Assembly (NCBI RefSeq): GCF_001718415.1 | Contig: NZ_CP013377.1 | Coordinates: 2,480,001 to 2,544,000, forward strand | Source of the DNA: Burkholderia pseudomultivorans | Lineage (GTDB): Bacteria > Pseudomonadota > Gammaproteobacteria > Burkholderiales > Burkholderiaceae | Direction of reading: 5' to 3' | Length of the DNA stretch: 64,000 nt | Shown here: positions 8,476 through 17,334 of the stretch, piece by piece | Numbering within the stretch: position 1 is the first letter of the stretch | Layout: each line of letters opens with the position of its first letter | Notes under the pieces: model-generated | The model's database searches: none | What the model was told of the DNA's origin: nothing | Seen by the model: only the letters and a program-made list of their open reading frames with translations | Position numbers and translations under genes: made by a program

Positions 8476-9759
8476 ATGAGCGACACTCCCTATCAGACGA
8501 TCGACACCCGCGCGTTGCACGGCTTCGCGCAGCCCGACCGCATCGCGCCCGCGATGTATCACGATCCCGCGCTGTTCGAAGCCGAACTTGACCGCATCTT
8601 CTACCGCACCTGGATCTGGGTCGCGCACGAAAGCGAGCTGCCGAAGCCGGGCGACTTCGTGACGACGACGATCGGCCGCCAGCCGGTGATCGTCGTGCGC
8701 GACAAGACCGGCGAGATCAACGTGCTGCAGAACCGCTGCCGCCATCGCGGCGCGACCGTCTGCGAAGCGCACAAGGGCAACGCGAAAGGCTTCACGTGCC
8801 CGTACCACAGCTGGTCGTACGCGCTCGACGGCACGCTGCGCGCGCTGCCGTACGGCGACGGCTACGAAGGCGTGTGCGACAAGGGCGACCTGCCGCTCGT
8901 GAAGCTGCGCGTCGGCGTGTACCAGGGGCTGATCTTCGCGAGCTTCAACGACGACATCGAACCGCTCGACGATTTCCTCGGCGGCGCGAAGCCGTGGATC
9001 GACCTGTTCATGAAGCAGGGCGCCGGCTACCCGATCAAGGCGAACGGCGAGCACAAGTTCCGCTTCAAGGGCAACTGGAAGATCCAGCTCGAGAACACGA
9101 CGGACCTCTATCACTTCCCGGTCGTGCACAAGTCGTGGATGAAGTCGATCGACGACGAGACGGCCGCCGCGATTACGAGCTTCATGACCAGCGAAGACGC
9201 GTTCTGCCGCGCGCTCGGCAACGGCCACAGCCTCGCGGTGCTGATGCCCGAGCTGGTCGATCTCGACCAGGACGACGGTGCGCCGCTGCCCGAGCGCTTC
9301 GCGCCGCTGGCCGCGACGCTCGCCGAGCGCCACACGCCCGAAGAAGTGCGCCGCATCGTGCGCTCGCTGATGGGCGTCGGCTTCAACCTGAACCTGTTTC
9401 CGAACCTCGCGCTGTCGATGGCGTTCTTCCGCGTGCTGCGGCCGATCTCCGCGAACGAAACCGAGATCCGCCACGTCGCGCTCGCGATGGACGGCGGCCC
9501 GGACGAAGCGAACCGTGAACGGCTGCGGATCCACGAGCACTTCCAGGGCCCGTTCGGCTTCGGCAGCCCCGACGACGCGGAAGCCTGGGAGCGCGTGCAG
9601 CGCGGCGCGCAGGCAGGCCCCGACGTGCCGATCCTCGTGAACCGCGGGCTGAACCGCGAAACCACCGCCGCGAACGGCGAGAAGACTGCGCATGCGACCG
9701 ACGAGACCGGCATGCGCGAGGCCTACCAGCAATGGCGCAAGATGATGGAGCAACGATGA
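8476..9759 (+). CDS. iacC: Rieske ring-hydroxylating oxygenase large subunit
   Basis: The protein has 427 residues, normal for a class of alpha subunits related to benzoate and anthranilate dioxygenases. The Rieske [2Fe-2S] ligands are C88-x-H90 and C108-x2-H111. The mononuclear iron ligands fall in TTDLYHFPVVHKSW, with the bridging D210 and ligands H213 and H218. With IacD it should form the terminal oxygenase that opens the late steps of auxin breakdown towards catechol, receiving electrons from IacF. The ATG at 8476 is preceded only by a weak site. Its stop overlaps the iacD start (ATGA). Gene context rather than sequence alone separates it from benzoate-type oxygenases. Confidence 0.92.
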   Translation: MSDTPYQTIDTRALHGFAQPDRIAPAMYHDPALFEAELDRIFYRTWIWVAHESELPKPGDFVTTTIGRQPVIVVRDKTGEINVLQNRCRHRGATVCEAHKGNAKGFTCPYHSWSYALDGTLRALPYGDGYEGVCDKGDLPLVKLRVGVYQGLIFASFNDDIEPLDDFLGGAKPWIDLFMKQGAGYPIKANGEHKFRFKGNWKIQLENTTDLYHFPVVHKSWMKSIDDETAAAITSFMTSEDAFCRALGNGHSLAVLMPELVDLDQDDGAPLPERFAPLAATLAERHTPEEVRRIVRSLMGVGFNLNLFPNLALSMAFFRVLRPISANETEIRHVALAMDGGPDEANRERLRIHEHFQGPFGFGSPDDAEAWERVQRGAQAGPDVPILVNRGLNRETTAANGEKTAHATDETGMREAYQQWRKMMEQR

Positions 9760-10259
9760 TGGACGACCGCAACGCCCTTTTTTCGCAGCAGACCTTCGCC
9801 CGCGCGGTCGAGTTCGTGTGGCGCGAAGCCGAACTGCTCGACCGCCGCGACTATCGCGCGTGGCTCGACCTGTGGGATCCCGCCGGTCATTACGTGGTGC
9901 CGATCGATCCCGACACGACCGACTTCGCGGCGACGCTGAACTACGTATTCGACGATCACGACATGCGCGAGAAGCGCGTGCAGCGGATGCTGTCCGGCTA
10001 TTCGGCGTCGGCGACCGATGCGGCGCGCACGGTGCGCACCGTGTCGCGCTTCACGATCGAAAGCGGCGATGCCGATGCGATCGAGCTGAAATCCGCGCAG
10101 GTCGTCGTCGCGTACAAGCGCGGCGTCGCCACGCTGTTCGCGGCCGACGTCACGCACCGGCTGCAGGTGGACGCCGACGGCGAGATGCGGATCGCGCAAA
10201 AGGTCGTGCGGCTGATCGACTCGACCGAAGCGCTCAGCGCAATCGGCTTCCTGCTGTAA
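9756..10259 (+). CDS. iacD: Ring-hydroxylating oxygenase small subunit
   Basis: The protein has 167 residues, typical of the SnoaL/NTF2-like beta subunits. Recognisable family segments are VEFVWREAELLDRRDYRAWLDLW near the N-terminus and the conserved late strand region DVTHRLQV. It stabilises the alpha3-beta3 oxygenase and has no redox centre of its own. The start ATG at 9756 overlaps the iacC stop, with GGAG 5 bases upstream; a second methionine at 9759 could serve instead. It is followed after 65 bases by the tautomerase gene, so all three genes probably share one transcript. Confidence 0.9.
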   Translation: MMDDRNALFSQQTFARAVEFVWREAELLDRRDYRAWLDLWDPAGHYVVPIDPDTTDFAATLNYVFDDHDMREKRVQRMLSGYSASATDAARTVRTVSRFTIESGDADAIELKSAQVVVAYKRGVATLFAADVTHRLQVDADGEMRIAQKVVRLIDSTEALSAIGFLL

Positions 10260-10324
10260 GCGGCCCCCGGTTCGCCGTCGCCCGCGCAACGGTGAACCGG
10301 TCACCTTCACCTTTCCCGACGACC

Positions 10325-10711
10325 ATGCCCACACTCGAAGTTTTCCTGCCGGCCGGCCATGACGATGCACGCAAGGCCGAACTGATCGCGCGGCTCAGCC
10401 ACGCGACCGTCGACGCCATCGGCGCGCCGCTCGAATCGGTGCGCGTGCTGCTGACCGAATTGCCGGCAACGCATATCGGCCTGGGCGGTCGCACGGCGGC
10501 CGACGGTGCGCCGCCGTCGCTGCCCGTGATCGTCGCGATCCTGATCGCCGGCCGCACCGACGCGCAGAAGCGCGCGCTGATCGCCGCACTGTCGGACGCG
10601 GCGGCCGGCGTGCTCGACGCGCCGCTCGAGGCGACACGCGTGATGATCAAGGACATCCCGAACACCGACTTCGGCATCGGCGGCCAGACCGCGCGAGCGC
10701 TGGGACGCTGA
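10325..10711 (+). CDS. Two-domain 4-oxalocrotonate-tautomerase-like protein
   Basis: The protein has 128 residues, twice the usual 60-70 of this family, and consists of two similar halves. The first half starts PTLEVFLPAGHDDARKAEL, placing proline at position 1 after methionine removal, as the catalytic base requires. The second half begins at about P67 (LPVIVAILIAGRTDAQKRAL), where the proline is internal and cannot act as a free amino-terminal base. R40 and R105 occupy equivalent positions. In Paraburkholderia phytofirmans a tautomerase-superfamily protein is needed to remove dioxindole-3-acetate, and this gene directly follows iacCD, so the same role is likely. The ATG at 10325 is the only sensible start. 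Confidence 0.82.
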   Translation: MPTLEVFLPAGHDDARKAELIARLSHATVDAIGAPLESVRVLLTELPATHIGLGGRTAADGAPPSLPVIVAILIAGRTDAQKRALIAALSDAAAGVLDAPLEATRVMIKDIPNTDFGIGGQTARALGR

Positions 10712-10764
10712 CCATGCGCCGCGCGCCGCATCGTTCGCCGCCGGGTCGCGATGCGACGCCGCGG

Positions 10765-12243
10765 CTAGGCCCGCGCGCGGGCGAGCGGCAGCGTCGCGCG
10801 GCAGTCGAGCCCGCCGCCCTCGGCCCGGCGCGCGACGATGCGGCCGCCGTGCCGCGTCACGATGCTCTTGCACAGCGACAGCCCGATGCCATTGCCGCCT
10901 TCCTTCGACGACGAGAAGCCGTCGAACAGCCGGTCGTGCGCGTCGTCGGCGACGCCGGGGCCGTTGTCGATCGCGCGCAGCTCGGCCCGGCCCGCGACGG
11001 CCGCGGTGCCGAGCGTCAGCACGCGCGACGCGCGTGCACAGCCGGTGAACGCCTCGATCGCGTTGAACGCGAGGTTCAGGATCACCTGCCCGATCAGCAC
11101 GCGCTCGCACCGGACCGGCAGCGGGCGATCCGCCTGCGCGATCACGACGGTGACGCCGGCTTCCTTCGCGCGCAGCTCGATGAAGTACGCAACGTCGGCG
11201 AGGATGTCGCGCAGGTCGGCGACCACCACGACCGGCTCGCGCCGCACGATGAACTCCCGCACGCTCTTGATGATCAGCGCCGCATGCTCGGCCTGCCGGT
11301 CCGCGCTGCGCAGCCCCCAGATCGCATCGTCGATCGCGCCGCGCGCCTCGAGCCGCTGCACCGCGCCCTCGATGAAGTTGCGCACGGCCGCGAGCGGCTG
11401 GCTCAGCTCGTGCGCGATCACGGACGCCATCTCGCCCATCGCGTTGTAACGCCCCGCATATTCGAGCATCCGCGCTTCGGCGCGACGCGCTTCCTCGGTC
11501 GCGACCTCGTCGCTCACGTCGCGAAAATGCACGAGCAGCCCGTCGAGGTCGCCTTCGATCTCGACCTGCCGGCACGTGATGCGCAGCCAGCACGTCGAGC
11601 CGTCGCGCCGCGCGATCCGGTAGCGCTGCGGCTCCGACGGGCACGTCGACGGCGCATCGCGCAGTTGCGCGACGAGCCGGTCGCGATCGTCCTCCGAGCA
11701 GTAGTCGAGCACTTCGCCGAGCGCTTCGTCGGGCGCGAGCCCGAGCACGCGCCGCCCCGACTCGCTGATGAACTGCACGTCGCCGTGCGGCGTCAGGACC
11801 GCGACGCCCTCGTCGAGATCCTGCATGAACTCGCGCAGCCGCGCCTCGTAGCGGCGCAGCTGCTGACGCACCGCATCCTCCGCGCTGATGTCGCGGAACT
11901 GCACCATCACGACGTCGCGTCCGCGCAGCGGCACGTAGGTCGCGATCGCCTCGGACAGCATGTCGACGCCCGTGCGCGACCGGTAGCACCACTCGTAGAC
12001 CTGCGGCCCGTCGGTGAGCGCGCGGTCCCATGCACTGACGGCGATCTCGCGCTGGTATTTCGGCTCGGGGCGCGTCATGTCGGGCGCCTTCAGCGGCAGC
12101 AGCTCCTCGACGGAAAAGCCGAGCGCGACGCAGGCCGCGCGATTCGCCCACACGATCGCCCGCGTCTGCACGTCGTGCAGCAGCACGCACGTCGTCAACG
12201 CATCGAGCAGGCGGTGGAAATCGTCTTCGTCAGGGAAGCTCAT
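10765..12243 (-). CDS. PAS-domain sensor histidine kinase, auxin cluster
   Basis: The protein has 492 residues and no membrane segments. Two PAS domains (about 8-125 and 135-250) precede a HisKA domain with phospho-acceptor H278 in MGEMASVIAHELSQPLAAVRNF, the FixL/DctB-like type, and an ATPase domain with DNGPGV and GGNGIGLSLCKSIV. A cytoplasmic kinase with PAS sensors suggests detection of an internal metabolite. Its likely partner is the FixJ-like regulator at 16702-17334, which flanks iacABIHE on the other side. A two-component pair reported to respond to auxin occurs in the Paraburkholderia phytofirmans cluster. I start at the ATG at 12243; a longer frame to 12318 is possible, and neither start has a strong ribosome site. 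Confidence 0.87.
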   Translation of the reverse strand: MSFPDEDDFHRLLDALTTCVLLHDVQTRAIVWANRAACVALGFSVEELLPLKAPDMTRPEPKYQREIAVSAWDRALTDGPQVYEWCYRSRTGVDMLSEAIATYVPLRGRDVVMVQFRDISAEDAVRQQLRRYEARLREFMQDLDEGVAVLTPHGDVQFISESGRRVLGLAPDEALGEVLDYCSEDDRDRLVAQLRDAPSTCPSEPQRYRIARRDGSTCWLRITCRQVEIEGDLDGLLVHFRDVSDEVATEEARRAEARMLEYAGRYNAMGEMASVIAHELSQPLAAVRNFIEGAVQRLEARGAIDDAIWGLRSADRQAEHAALIIKSVREFIVRREPVVVVADLRDILADVAYFIELRAKEAGVTVVIAQADRPLPVRCERVLIGQVILNLAFNAIEAFTGCARASRVLTLGTAAVAGRAELRAIDNGPGVADDAHDRLFDGFSSSKEGGNGIGLSLCKSIVTRHGGRIVARRAEGGGLDCRATLPLARARA

Positions 12244-12325
12244 GATCGGATTCGAAGGAAGGCGCGCGGCATCGCGCGGCCGGATTCCCAACATAGCACC
12301 GGCGCGCGCGGGTCGCACCTGAAGA

Positions 12326-12334
12326 TTTCTTTAG
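12326..12334 (+). promoter_or_regulatory. CTTTAG element upstream of iacA
   Basis: TTTCTTTAG, identical to the copy before the MFS gene, lies 157 bases before the iacA start in the spacer divergent from the kinase gene. It is a candidate response-regulator site. Confidence 0.42.
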
Positions 12335-12490
12335 TGGGGCACGGAACGCCACCAGTCACGCGACCCATCGTCCCAATTGCCGCGTGTTTTCGGCGTTTCT
12401 AGACTGGCTGCATCGTCGTGTCGCACAGCGCCTGCCGCGCGACACGCGAGCCGTCCGATTTCCGAACCCCGTCCGCCCCAGGAGACAGTC

Positions 12491-13684
12491 ATGCCCACCG
12501 CAGCCCTCGCCGTCGATTCCGTGTCCGCGTCGCCGCCCGCGACCGGCGCGCCGGCCGCGCCGCTGTCGCCATTCGACGCGGTGCTCGAGGCCGTCGCCGC
12601 GCGACGCGACGAATTCGACCGCCTGTCGCATGTGCCGCGCGACGTGATCGACCTGTTCCGGCAGGCCGGCATCTATCGCGCGGGCACGCCGCGCCGCTTC
12701 GGCGGCGACGCGCTCGCGCCGACCGCGTTCCTCGACATGATCGAACGCATCGCGACCGCCGACGGCTCGGCCGCGTGGGTCGCCAGCTTCGGCTCCGCGA
12801 ACGTCTATCTCGCCGCGCTGCCGCTCGACACGCAGGCCGAGCTGTATGCGAGCGGCCCCGACCAGGTATTCGCCGGCGGCCTGTTTCCGGTGCAGCCGGC
12901 GCAGCCCGCGCCCGGCGGCTGGCGCGTCAACGGCACGTGGAAGTTCGCGAGCGGCTGCAAGGGCGCCGACTGGCTCGGCGTCGGCATCGCGGTGCCGGGC
13001 GCTCGGGACGCCACGCCGAACAAGCCGCGCACGGCCGTGTTCCGCGCCGACCAGGTCGAGATCGTCGAGAACTGGAACGTGGTCGGCATGCAGGGCACCG
13101 GCAGCCACGACCTGCGCGTTCACGACCGGTTCGTGTCCGACGCGTGGACCTTCGTGCGCGGCGGCGAACCGACCGTCGACGAACCGCTGTACCGCTACCC
13201 GACCGTCGCGTATGCGGCGCAGGTGCTTGCCGTCGTCAACCTCGGGCTGGGCCGCGCGGCGCTCGACGTCGCGAACCGCATGTCGGGCGGCCGCCAGACG
13301 ACCACCGGCGCGCCGCGCCTCGCGGATCGCGCGTACTTCCGCATCGAGCTCGCGAAGGCCGAGGCGCAGTTGCGTTCGGCGCGCGCGTTCTTCTACGACG
13401 CGACCGACACGGTGTGGCAATCGATCCTCGCGGGCAACCCGGTCACGCCCGATCAGGTGAGCCTGCTGCGGCTCGCGGCCACGCACATCGCGCGCGAAGG
13501 CGCGAGCGTCGTCGAACGTGCGTACCGCCTCGGCGGCACGGCCGCGATCTACCGGTCGCATCCGCTGCAGCGCCTGCTGCGCGACGCGATGGTCGTCACG
13601 CAGCACGCATTTCTCGGCGAAGGCAACTTCGACGGCGCCGGCGCGGTATTCACCGGCGTCGCGCCGTTTCCCGGCTACCTGTAA
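12491..13684 (+). CDS. iacA: Acyl-CoA-dehydrogenase-like flavin monooxygenase for indole-3-acetate
   Basis: The protein has 397 residues with the acyl-CoA dehydrogenase fold used by two-component flavin hydroxylases. Useful landmarks are the WVASFGSANVYLAAL helix, the beta-domain segment WRVNGTWKFASGC, and a C-terminal GGTAAIYRSHPLQRLLRDAMVVTQH segment typical of group D monooxygenases. In the published pathway IacA, fed with reduced flavin by IacG, performs the first hydroxylation of indole-3-acetate. The start ATG at 12491 has GGAGACAGTC directly upstream. It heads the iacA-B-I-H-E run, the same order as in Pseudomonas putida 1290. Confidence 0.92.
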   Translation: MPTAALAVDSVSASPPATGAPAAPLSPFDAVLEAVAARRDEFDRLSHVPRDVIDLFRQAGIYRAGTPRRFGGDALAPTAFLDMIERIATADGSAAWVASFGSANVYLAALPLDTQAELYASGPDQVFAGGLFPVQPAQPAPGGWRVNGTWKFASGCKGADWLGVGIAVPGARDATPNKPRTAVFRADQVEIVENWNVVGMQGTGSHDLRVHDRFVSDAWTFVRGGEPTVDEPLYRYPTVAYAAQVLAVVNLGLGRAALDVANRMSGGRQTTTGAPRLADRAYFRIELAKAEAQLRSARAFFYDATDTVWQSILAGNPVTPDQVSLLRLAATHIAREGASVVERAYRLGGTAAIYRSHPLQRLLRDAMVVTQHAFLGEGNFDGAGAVFTGVAPFPGYL

Positions 13685-13753
13685 TCGTCGCCGCGCCGGC
13701 GCACGCGCATCGGCCGGCCCGCCCGCCCAACCGATTTTTCTGGAGAACCCGTC

Positions 13754-14131
13754 ATGTCCGATTCGAATCCGCTGCCGCTGCGCGTGCTGTTCTGCTGCGG
13801 CGTGTCGCAAAACTTCTTCGACCTGCCGCGCGAGCAAATCGGCGAAGTCTGGCAGGCGTACGGCGCGATGCTGGCCGCCGTCGAAGCGATGCCGGGCGTG
13901 CGCGTGCTCGGCGTGATGGACGACGACCGCCTCGTCGTCGGTCACGCCGACGGCGCGCCATGGACGTTCTACATCATGGCCGACGTCGCCGACTTCGACA
14001 CCGCGGTCGCGGTCTGCAACCTGTATCGCACGACGCCGGTCGGCGAATACAACCTGTGGCGCTACGGCAAGATCGAGGCGCGCGTCGGTCGCGCGCTGAG
14101 CGTGCCGCCGGCGGCGCGGCCGGCATCGTGA
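13754..14131 (+). CDS. iacB: IacB, small auxin-catabolism protein of unknown role
   Basis: The protein has 125 residues. It has no motif I can tie to a reaction; segments such as LFCCGVSQNFFDLPREQIGEVW and WTFYIMADVADFDTAVAVCNLYR suggest a small alpha/beta protein with a dimeric ferredoxin-like fold. It is assigned by position between iacA and iacI and by its size, both matching iacB of known clusters. The start ATG at 13754 has a GGAGAACCCGTC site. Its exact function in the pathway is not clear from sequence. Confidence 0.8.
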   Translation: MSDSNPLPLRVLFCCGVSQNFFDLPREQIGEVWQAYGAMLAAVEAMPGVRVLGVMDDDRLVVGHADGAPWTFYIMADVADFDTAVAVCNLYRTTPVGEYNLWRYGKIEARVGRALSVPPAARPAS

Positions 14132-14139
14132 GGCGCGCG

Positions 14140-14679
14140 ATGACCACGCCCGCCACACCGGCGACGGACCTGCACGACCGGCTCGACGCACTCGCGCGAC
14201 GCGTCGCCGCGCTCGACGCCGAACGCGCGGTGCGGGCGACGATGACGCGCTACATGGCGCTGTGCGACGTGCCCGAGGATGCCGGCGACGGCCCCGATCT
14301 TGCCGGCCTGTTTACCGCTGACGCGGTATGGGAAGGCATCGGCCCGCAGTACGCGCGCAAGTTCGGCCGCCTCGAAGGCACGGACGCGATCGTCGCGATG
14401 CTGCGCCGCTACCTGCCGCCCGAGCCGCATTTCTCGGCGAACCTGCACTTCCTGACGTCGGAATCGATCGACGTCGACGCCGCTGGCGCGAGCGTGCGCG
14501 GCCGCTGGATCATGCTGCAGGCGTCGCGCTACGCGGACCATGCGGCCGAGCTGATCGCCGCGCGGCTGACCGTCGATTTCGCGCCGGCCGCCGACGGCAG
14601 ATCGTGGCTGATCCGTCATTTCCGCACCGAGCGCGTGCTCGACGGCCCGTGGCCGCTCGCCGCCGCAACCCGGCCCTGA
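14140..14679 (+). CDS. iacI: SnoaL-like protein
   Basis: The protein has 179 residues with the SnoaL/NTF2-like fold: an N-terminal helix AERAVRATMTRYMALCDV, then LAGLFTADAVWEG and the long sheet region ending GRWIMLQASRYADHAAELIAARLTVDF. Family members include small hydratases, isomerases and oxygenase subunits, so the reaction is not fixed by fold. Its place between iacB and iacH identifies it as iacI. I chose the ATG at 14140; an in-frame GTG at 14128 is an alternative. It begins 8 bases after the iacB stop, consistent with one operon. Confidence 0.83.
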   Translation: MTTPATPATDLHDRLDALARRVAALDAERAVRATMTRYMALCDVPEDAGDGPDLAGLFTADAVWEGIGPQYARKFGRLEGTDAIVAMLRRYLPPEPHFSANLHFLTSESIDVDAAGASVRGRWIMLQASRYADHAAELIAARLTVDFAPAADGRSWLIRHFRTERVLDGPWPLAAATRP

Positions 14680-14710
14680 ACCCTTCCACCGCGTTCGCGC
14701 GACACCGCAC

Positions 14711-15835
14711 ATGACAGGCTTCATCGACACTTTCACGCTCGGCGGCCCGGGCCCGACGATCGCAATCAAGGACACGATCGACATCGCGGGCCACCCGACC
14801 CGCGCCGCGAGCCGCGCGCTCGCCGACGCGCCGCCCGCCGCGCAGCACGCCGACGTGGTCCGCCTGCTGCTCGACGCGGGCTGGCAGATCGCCGGTAAGG
14901 CGAACATGCACGAACTCGCGTTCGGGATGACCGGCATCAACGACTACACGGGCACGCCGGTCAATCCGCAGGACGCGTCGCGCATTCCGGGCGGCTCGTC
15001 GAGCGGCTCGGCGTCGCTCGTCGGCGTCGGCGCGGTCGATGCGGCGCTCGGCACCGACACCGGCGGCTCGATTCGCGGGCCGGCCGCATGCTGCGGCGTG
15101 TTCGGGCTGAAGCCGACGTTCGGCCGCGTATCGCGGCGCGGCGTCGCGCCGGCCGTATCGTCGCTCGACTGCGTCGGGCCGTTCGCACGCGATGCGCGCA
15201 CGCTCGCCGCCGCGATGGCCGCGATCGCGCCGGGCTTCGACCTCGCGCGCGCGACGACGCCGGCGGCGGACTGCACGGTCGCGCAGGTCGTCGTCGATGC
15301 CGATCCGGCCATCGCCGCCGCGCTCGACGGCGCCGTGCGCGCGGCCGGCTACCGGTCGCACGCGATCGTGCTCGACGACCTGCGCGCCGCATTCGACGCG
15401 GGGCTCGCGGTGATCAATGCGGAGACGTCGCATGCGTTCGGCCATCTCGTCGCAACGGGCCGGCTCGGCGCCGATCTCGACGCGCGGTTGCGCGCGGCCG
15501 CGACGACGACGCCCGCCGCGCTGGCCGAAGCCGAAGCCGTACGCGCGCGCATCACCGCGCAGATCGACGCGGCGCTCGAACACGCGGACGTGCTCGTGCT
15601 GCCGACGCTGCCCGCGCTGCCGATCACGCTCGAACAGGCCCGCAACGGCGTATCGGTGATCGCGATGTCGTCGCTGATCCGGCCGTTCAACCTGAGCGGC
15701 CATCCGGCGCTCAGCGTGCCGCTGCCGCTTGCCGGCTCGCCGCTGAAGGCCGGCCTGCAGATCGTCGGGCGCAAGGGCGCGGACGAACGGGTGTGCGCGG
15801 TCGCCGCGCATCTCGAAGCAGTGCTGGCCGCATGA
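14711..15835 (+). CDS. iacH: Amidase-signature enzyme
   Basis: The protein has 374 residues, shorter than the roughly 450-500 of many amidases. The Ser-cisSer-Lys triad is present: K20 in AIKDTIDIAG, the cis-serine in PGGSSSGSA (residues 93-101), and nucleophile S119 in GTDTGGSIRGPA. It would hydrolyse an amide formed from an opened or rearranged indole intermediate. It sits in the iacABIHE order, 31 bases after iacI. The start ATG at 14711 gives a compact N-terminus with K20 at the expected position. Confidence 0.9.
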   Translation: MTGFIDTFTLGGPGPTIAIKDTIDIAGHPTRAASRALADAPPAAQHADVVRLLLDAGWQIAGKANMHELAFGMTGINDYTGTPVNPQDASRIPGGSSSGSASLVGVGAVDAALGTDTGGSIRGPAACCGVFGLKPTFGRVSRRGVAPAVSSLDCVGPFARDARTLAAAMAAIAPGFDLARATTPAADCTVAQVVVDADPAIAAALDGAVRAAGYRSHAIVLDDLRAAFDAGLAVINAETSHAFGHLVATGRLGADLDARLRAAATTTPAALAEAEAVRARITAQIDAALEHADVLVLPTLPALPITLEQARNGVSVIAMSSLIRPFNLSGHPALSVPLPLAGSPLKAGLQIVGRKGADERVCAVAAHLEAVLAA

Positions 15836-15885
15836 CGAACGATGCATGCGCGCCGTCGCGCATGCCAACCAGGGAACCCCGAACC

Positions 15886-16629
15886 ATGTCCGACCGAGTC
15901 GTCCTCGTCACCGGCGCCGCCCGCGGGCTCGGCGCCGTCATCGCCGCGCGCTTTCATGCGGCCGGCTATCGCGTCGCGCTGGCCGACATCGCCGTCGACG
16001 CGATCGAAGCCCATGCCCGCGCGCTCGATCCCGACGGCGCGCGCGCAATCGCGCTGCCGCTCGACGTCACGTCGAAACGCGATTTCGAGGCGGCGCGCGA
16101 TGCGCTCGTCGCACACTGGGGCGCGATCGATGTGCTCGTCAACAATGCGGGCGCGTCGAAGGTCGTGCCGGTGATGGAGATCACCGCCGAGCAGTTCGAC
16201 CAGGTGATCGACGTCAACCTGCGCAGCGTGCTGTTCGGCTGCCAGGTATTCGGCCACTATTTCGCGACGCGCGGCGCGGGCCGCATCGTCAATATCGCGT
16301 CGCTCGCGGGGCAGAACGGCGGCTCGGCGACGGGTGCGCACTACGCGGCCGCGAAGGGCGGCACGCTGACGCTGACCAAGGTGTTCGCGCGCGACCTCGC
16401 CGCGCAGGGCGTGACTGTGAACGCGATCTCGCCGGGCCCGCTCGATCTGCCGATCGTCTACGAGAGCGTTGCGCCGGACAAGCTGCGCCAGGTGCTCGCG
16501 AGCCTGCCGGGCGGCAAGCTCGGCTCGGCCGGCTTCGTCGCCGATGCGGCCGTGCTGCTCGCGTCGGGCGACGCGCATTTCGCGAACGGCGCGTGCTGGG
16601 ACATCAACGGCGGGTTGTACATGCGGTGA
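15886..16629 (+). CDS. iacE: Short-chain dehydrogenase/reductase
   Basis: The protein has 247 residues with a classical SDR layout. The cofactor motif is TGAARGLG (9-16), the structural motif NNAG (86-89), and the catalytic residues are S139, Y153 and K157 (YAAAK). An acidic residue after beta-strand 2 (LADIAVDA) suggests NAD preference. In the auxin pathway IacE acts on hydroxylated indole-acetate intermediates. I chose the ATG at 15886, where the Rossmann motif starts at the normal distance and AGGGAACCCCGAACC lies upstream. It is the last gene of the iacABIHE run and is convergent with the response regulator gene. Confidence 0.9.
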   Translation: MSDRVVLVTGAARGLGAVIAARFHAAGYRVALADIAVDAIEAHARALDPDGARAIALPLDVTSKRDFEAARDALVAHWGAIDVLVNNAGASKVVPVMEITAEQFDQVIDVNLRSVLFGCQVFGHYFATRGAGRIVNIASLAGQNGGSATGAHYAAAKGGTLTLTKVFARDLAAQGVTVNAISPGPLDLPIVYESVAPDKLRQVLASLPGGKLGSAGFVADAAVLLASGDAHFANGACWDINGGLYMR

Positions 16630-16701
16630 AGGCGGCGCGCCGCAGCGTGTGCGCGATGCGGGGCGATGCGCCTATGTGCACGCAGGAAGCGGCCGGCGCG
16701 C

Positions 16702-17334
16702 CTAGTGCGACGACGCGTCGTCGCCGCCCCACACGACCATCACGTCGCGCACGAGCGCGGCGATCGACGTCGCGCCGAGCTTTTCCTTGATGCTCGCGCG
16801 ATGCACGTCGACGGTCTTCACGCTGATCGACAGGTCCGATGCGATCTGCTTGCTGCCCTTGCCGTCCACGACGCCGCGCAGCACCTCCTTCTCGCGCGCG
16901 GTCAGCGCATCGAGCCGCTGGCGCAGCTCGCGATGACGCCGGTCGACCGCATGCCGCTGCTGCGCGAGCCGCAGCGCGCGCTGCACGCGTTCGAGCATCT
17001 GCTGCGAGTTGTACGGCTTCTCGACGAAATCGATCGCGCCGTTCTGCAGCGCGCGCACCGACATCGGAATATCGCCGTGGCCGCTGACGAAGATCACCGG
17101 CAGCGTCGCGCCGCGCGCGTTCAGTTCCGCCTGGACGTCGAAGCCGCTCTTCTCCGGCATGCGCACGTCGAGCACCAGGCACGCGGGCAGATTCGCGTCG
17201 AAGCGCGCGAGGAAGTCCGCCGCATTCGCGAACCCTTCGGAGACGATGCCGACCGATTCGAGCAACCATGCGAGCGAGGTCCGCATGCCGCTGTCGTCGT
17301 CGACGATATATACGATCGGAGCGGGTGACGTCAT
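16702..17334 (-). CDS. FixJ/NarL-type response regulator, auxin cluster
   Basis: The protein has 210 residues. The receiver domain shows the acidic pocket D12-D14, the phospho-acceptor D56 in VLDVRMPEKSGF and a lysine in FVEKPYN, the FixJ pattern. The C-terminal LuxR-type helix-turn-helix reads LTAREKEVLRGVVDGKGSKQIASDLSISVKTVDVHRA. It is most likely the partner of the PAS kinase at 10765-12243. I start at the ATG at 17334, which puts the receiver at the normal distance; the frame extends to 17469. It is divergent from iacG. Confidence 0.88.
   Translation of the reverse strand: MTSPAPIVYIVDDDSGMRTSLAWLLESVGIVSEGFANAADFLARFDANLPACLVLDVRMPEKSGFDVQAELNARGATLPVIFVSGHGDIPMSVRALQNGAIDFVEKPYNSQQMLERVQRALRLAQQRHAVDRRHRELRQRLDALTAREKEVLRGVVDGKGSKQIASDLSISVKTVDVHRASIKEKLGATSIAALVRDVMVVWGGDDASSH

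Noticed and set aside
8476..10259. Benzoate or anthranilate dioxygenase
   Set aside because: The protein family fits, but the reductase, tautomerase, amidase, flavin monooxygenase and SDR neighbours fit the auxin pathway, and no benzoate-diol dehydrogenase is present.
10718..10765. Imperfect GC-rich hairpin between the tautomerase gene and the convergent kinase gene
   Set aside because: Arms match well (GCCGCG/CGCGGC and CGCATCG/CGATGCG), but no T run follows on either strand, so I do not call a terminator.
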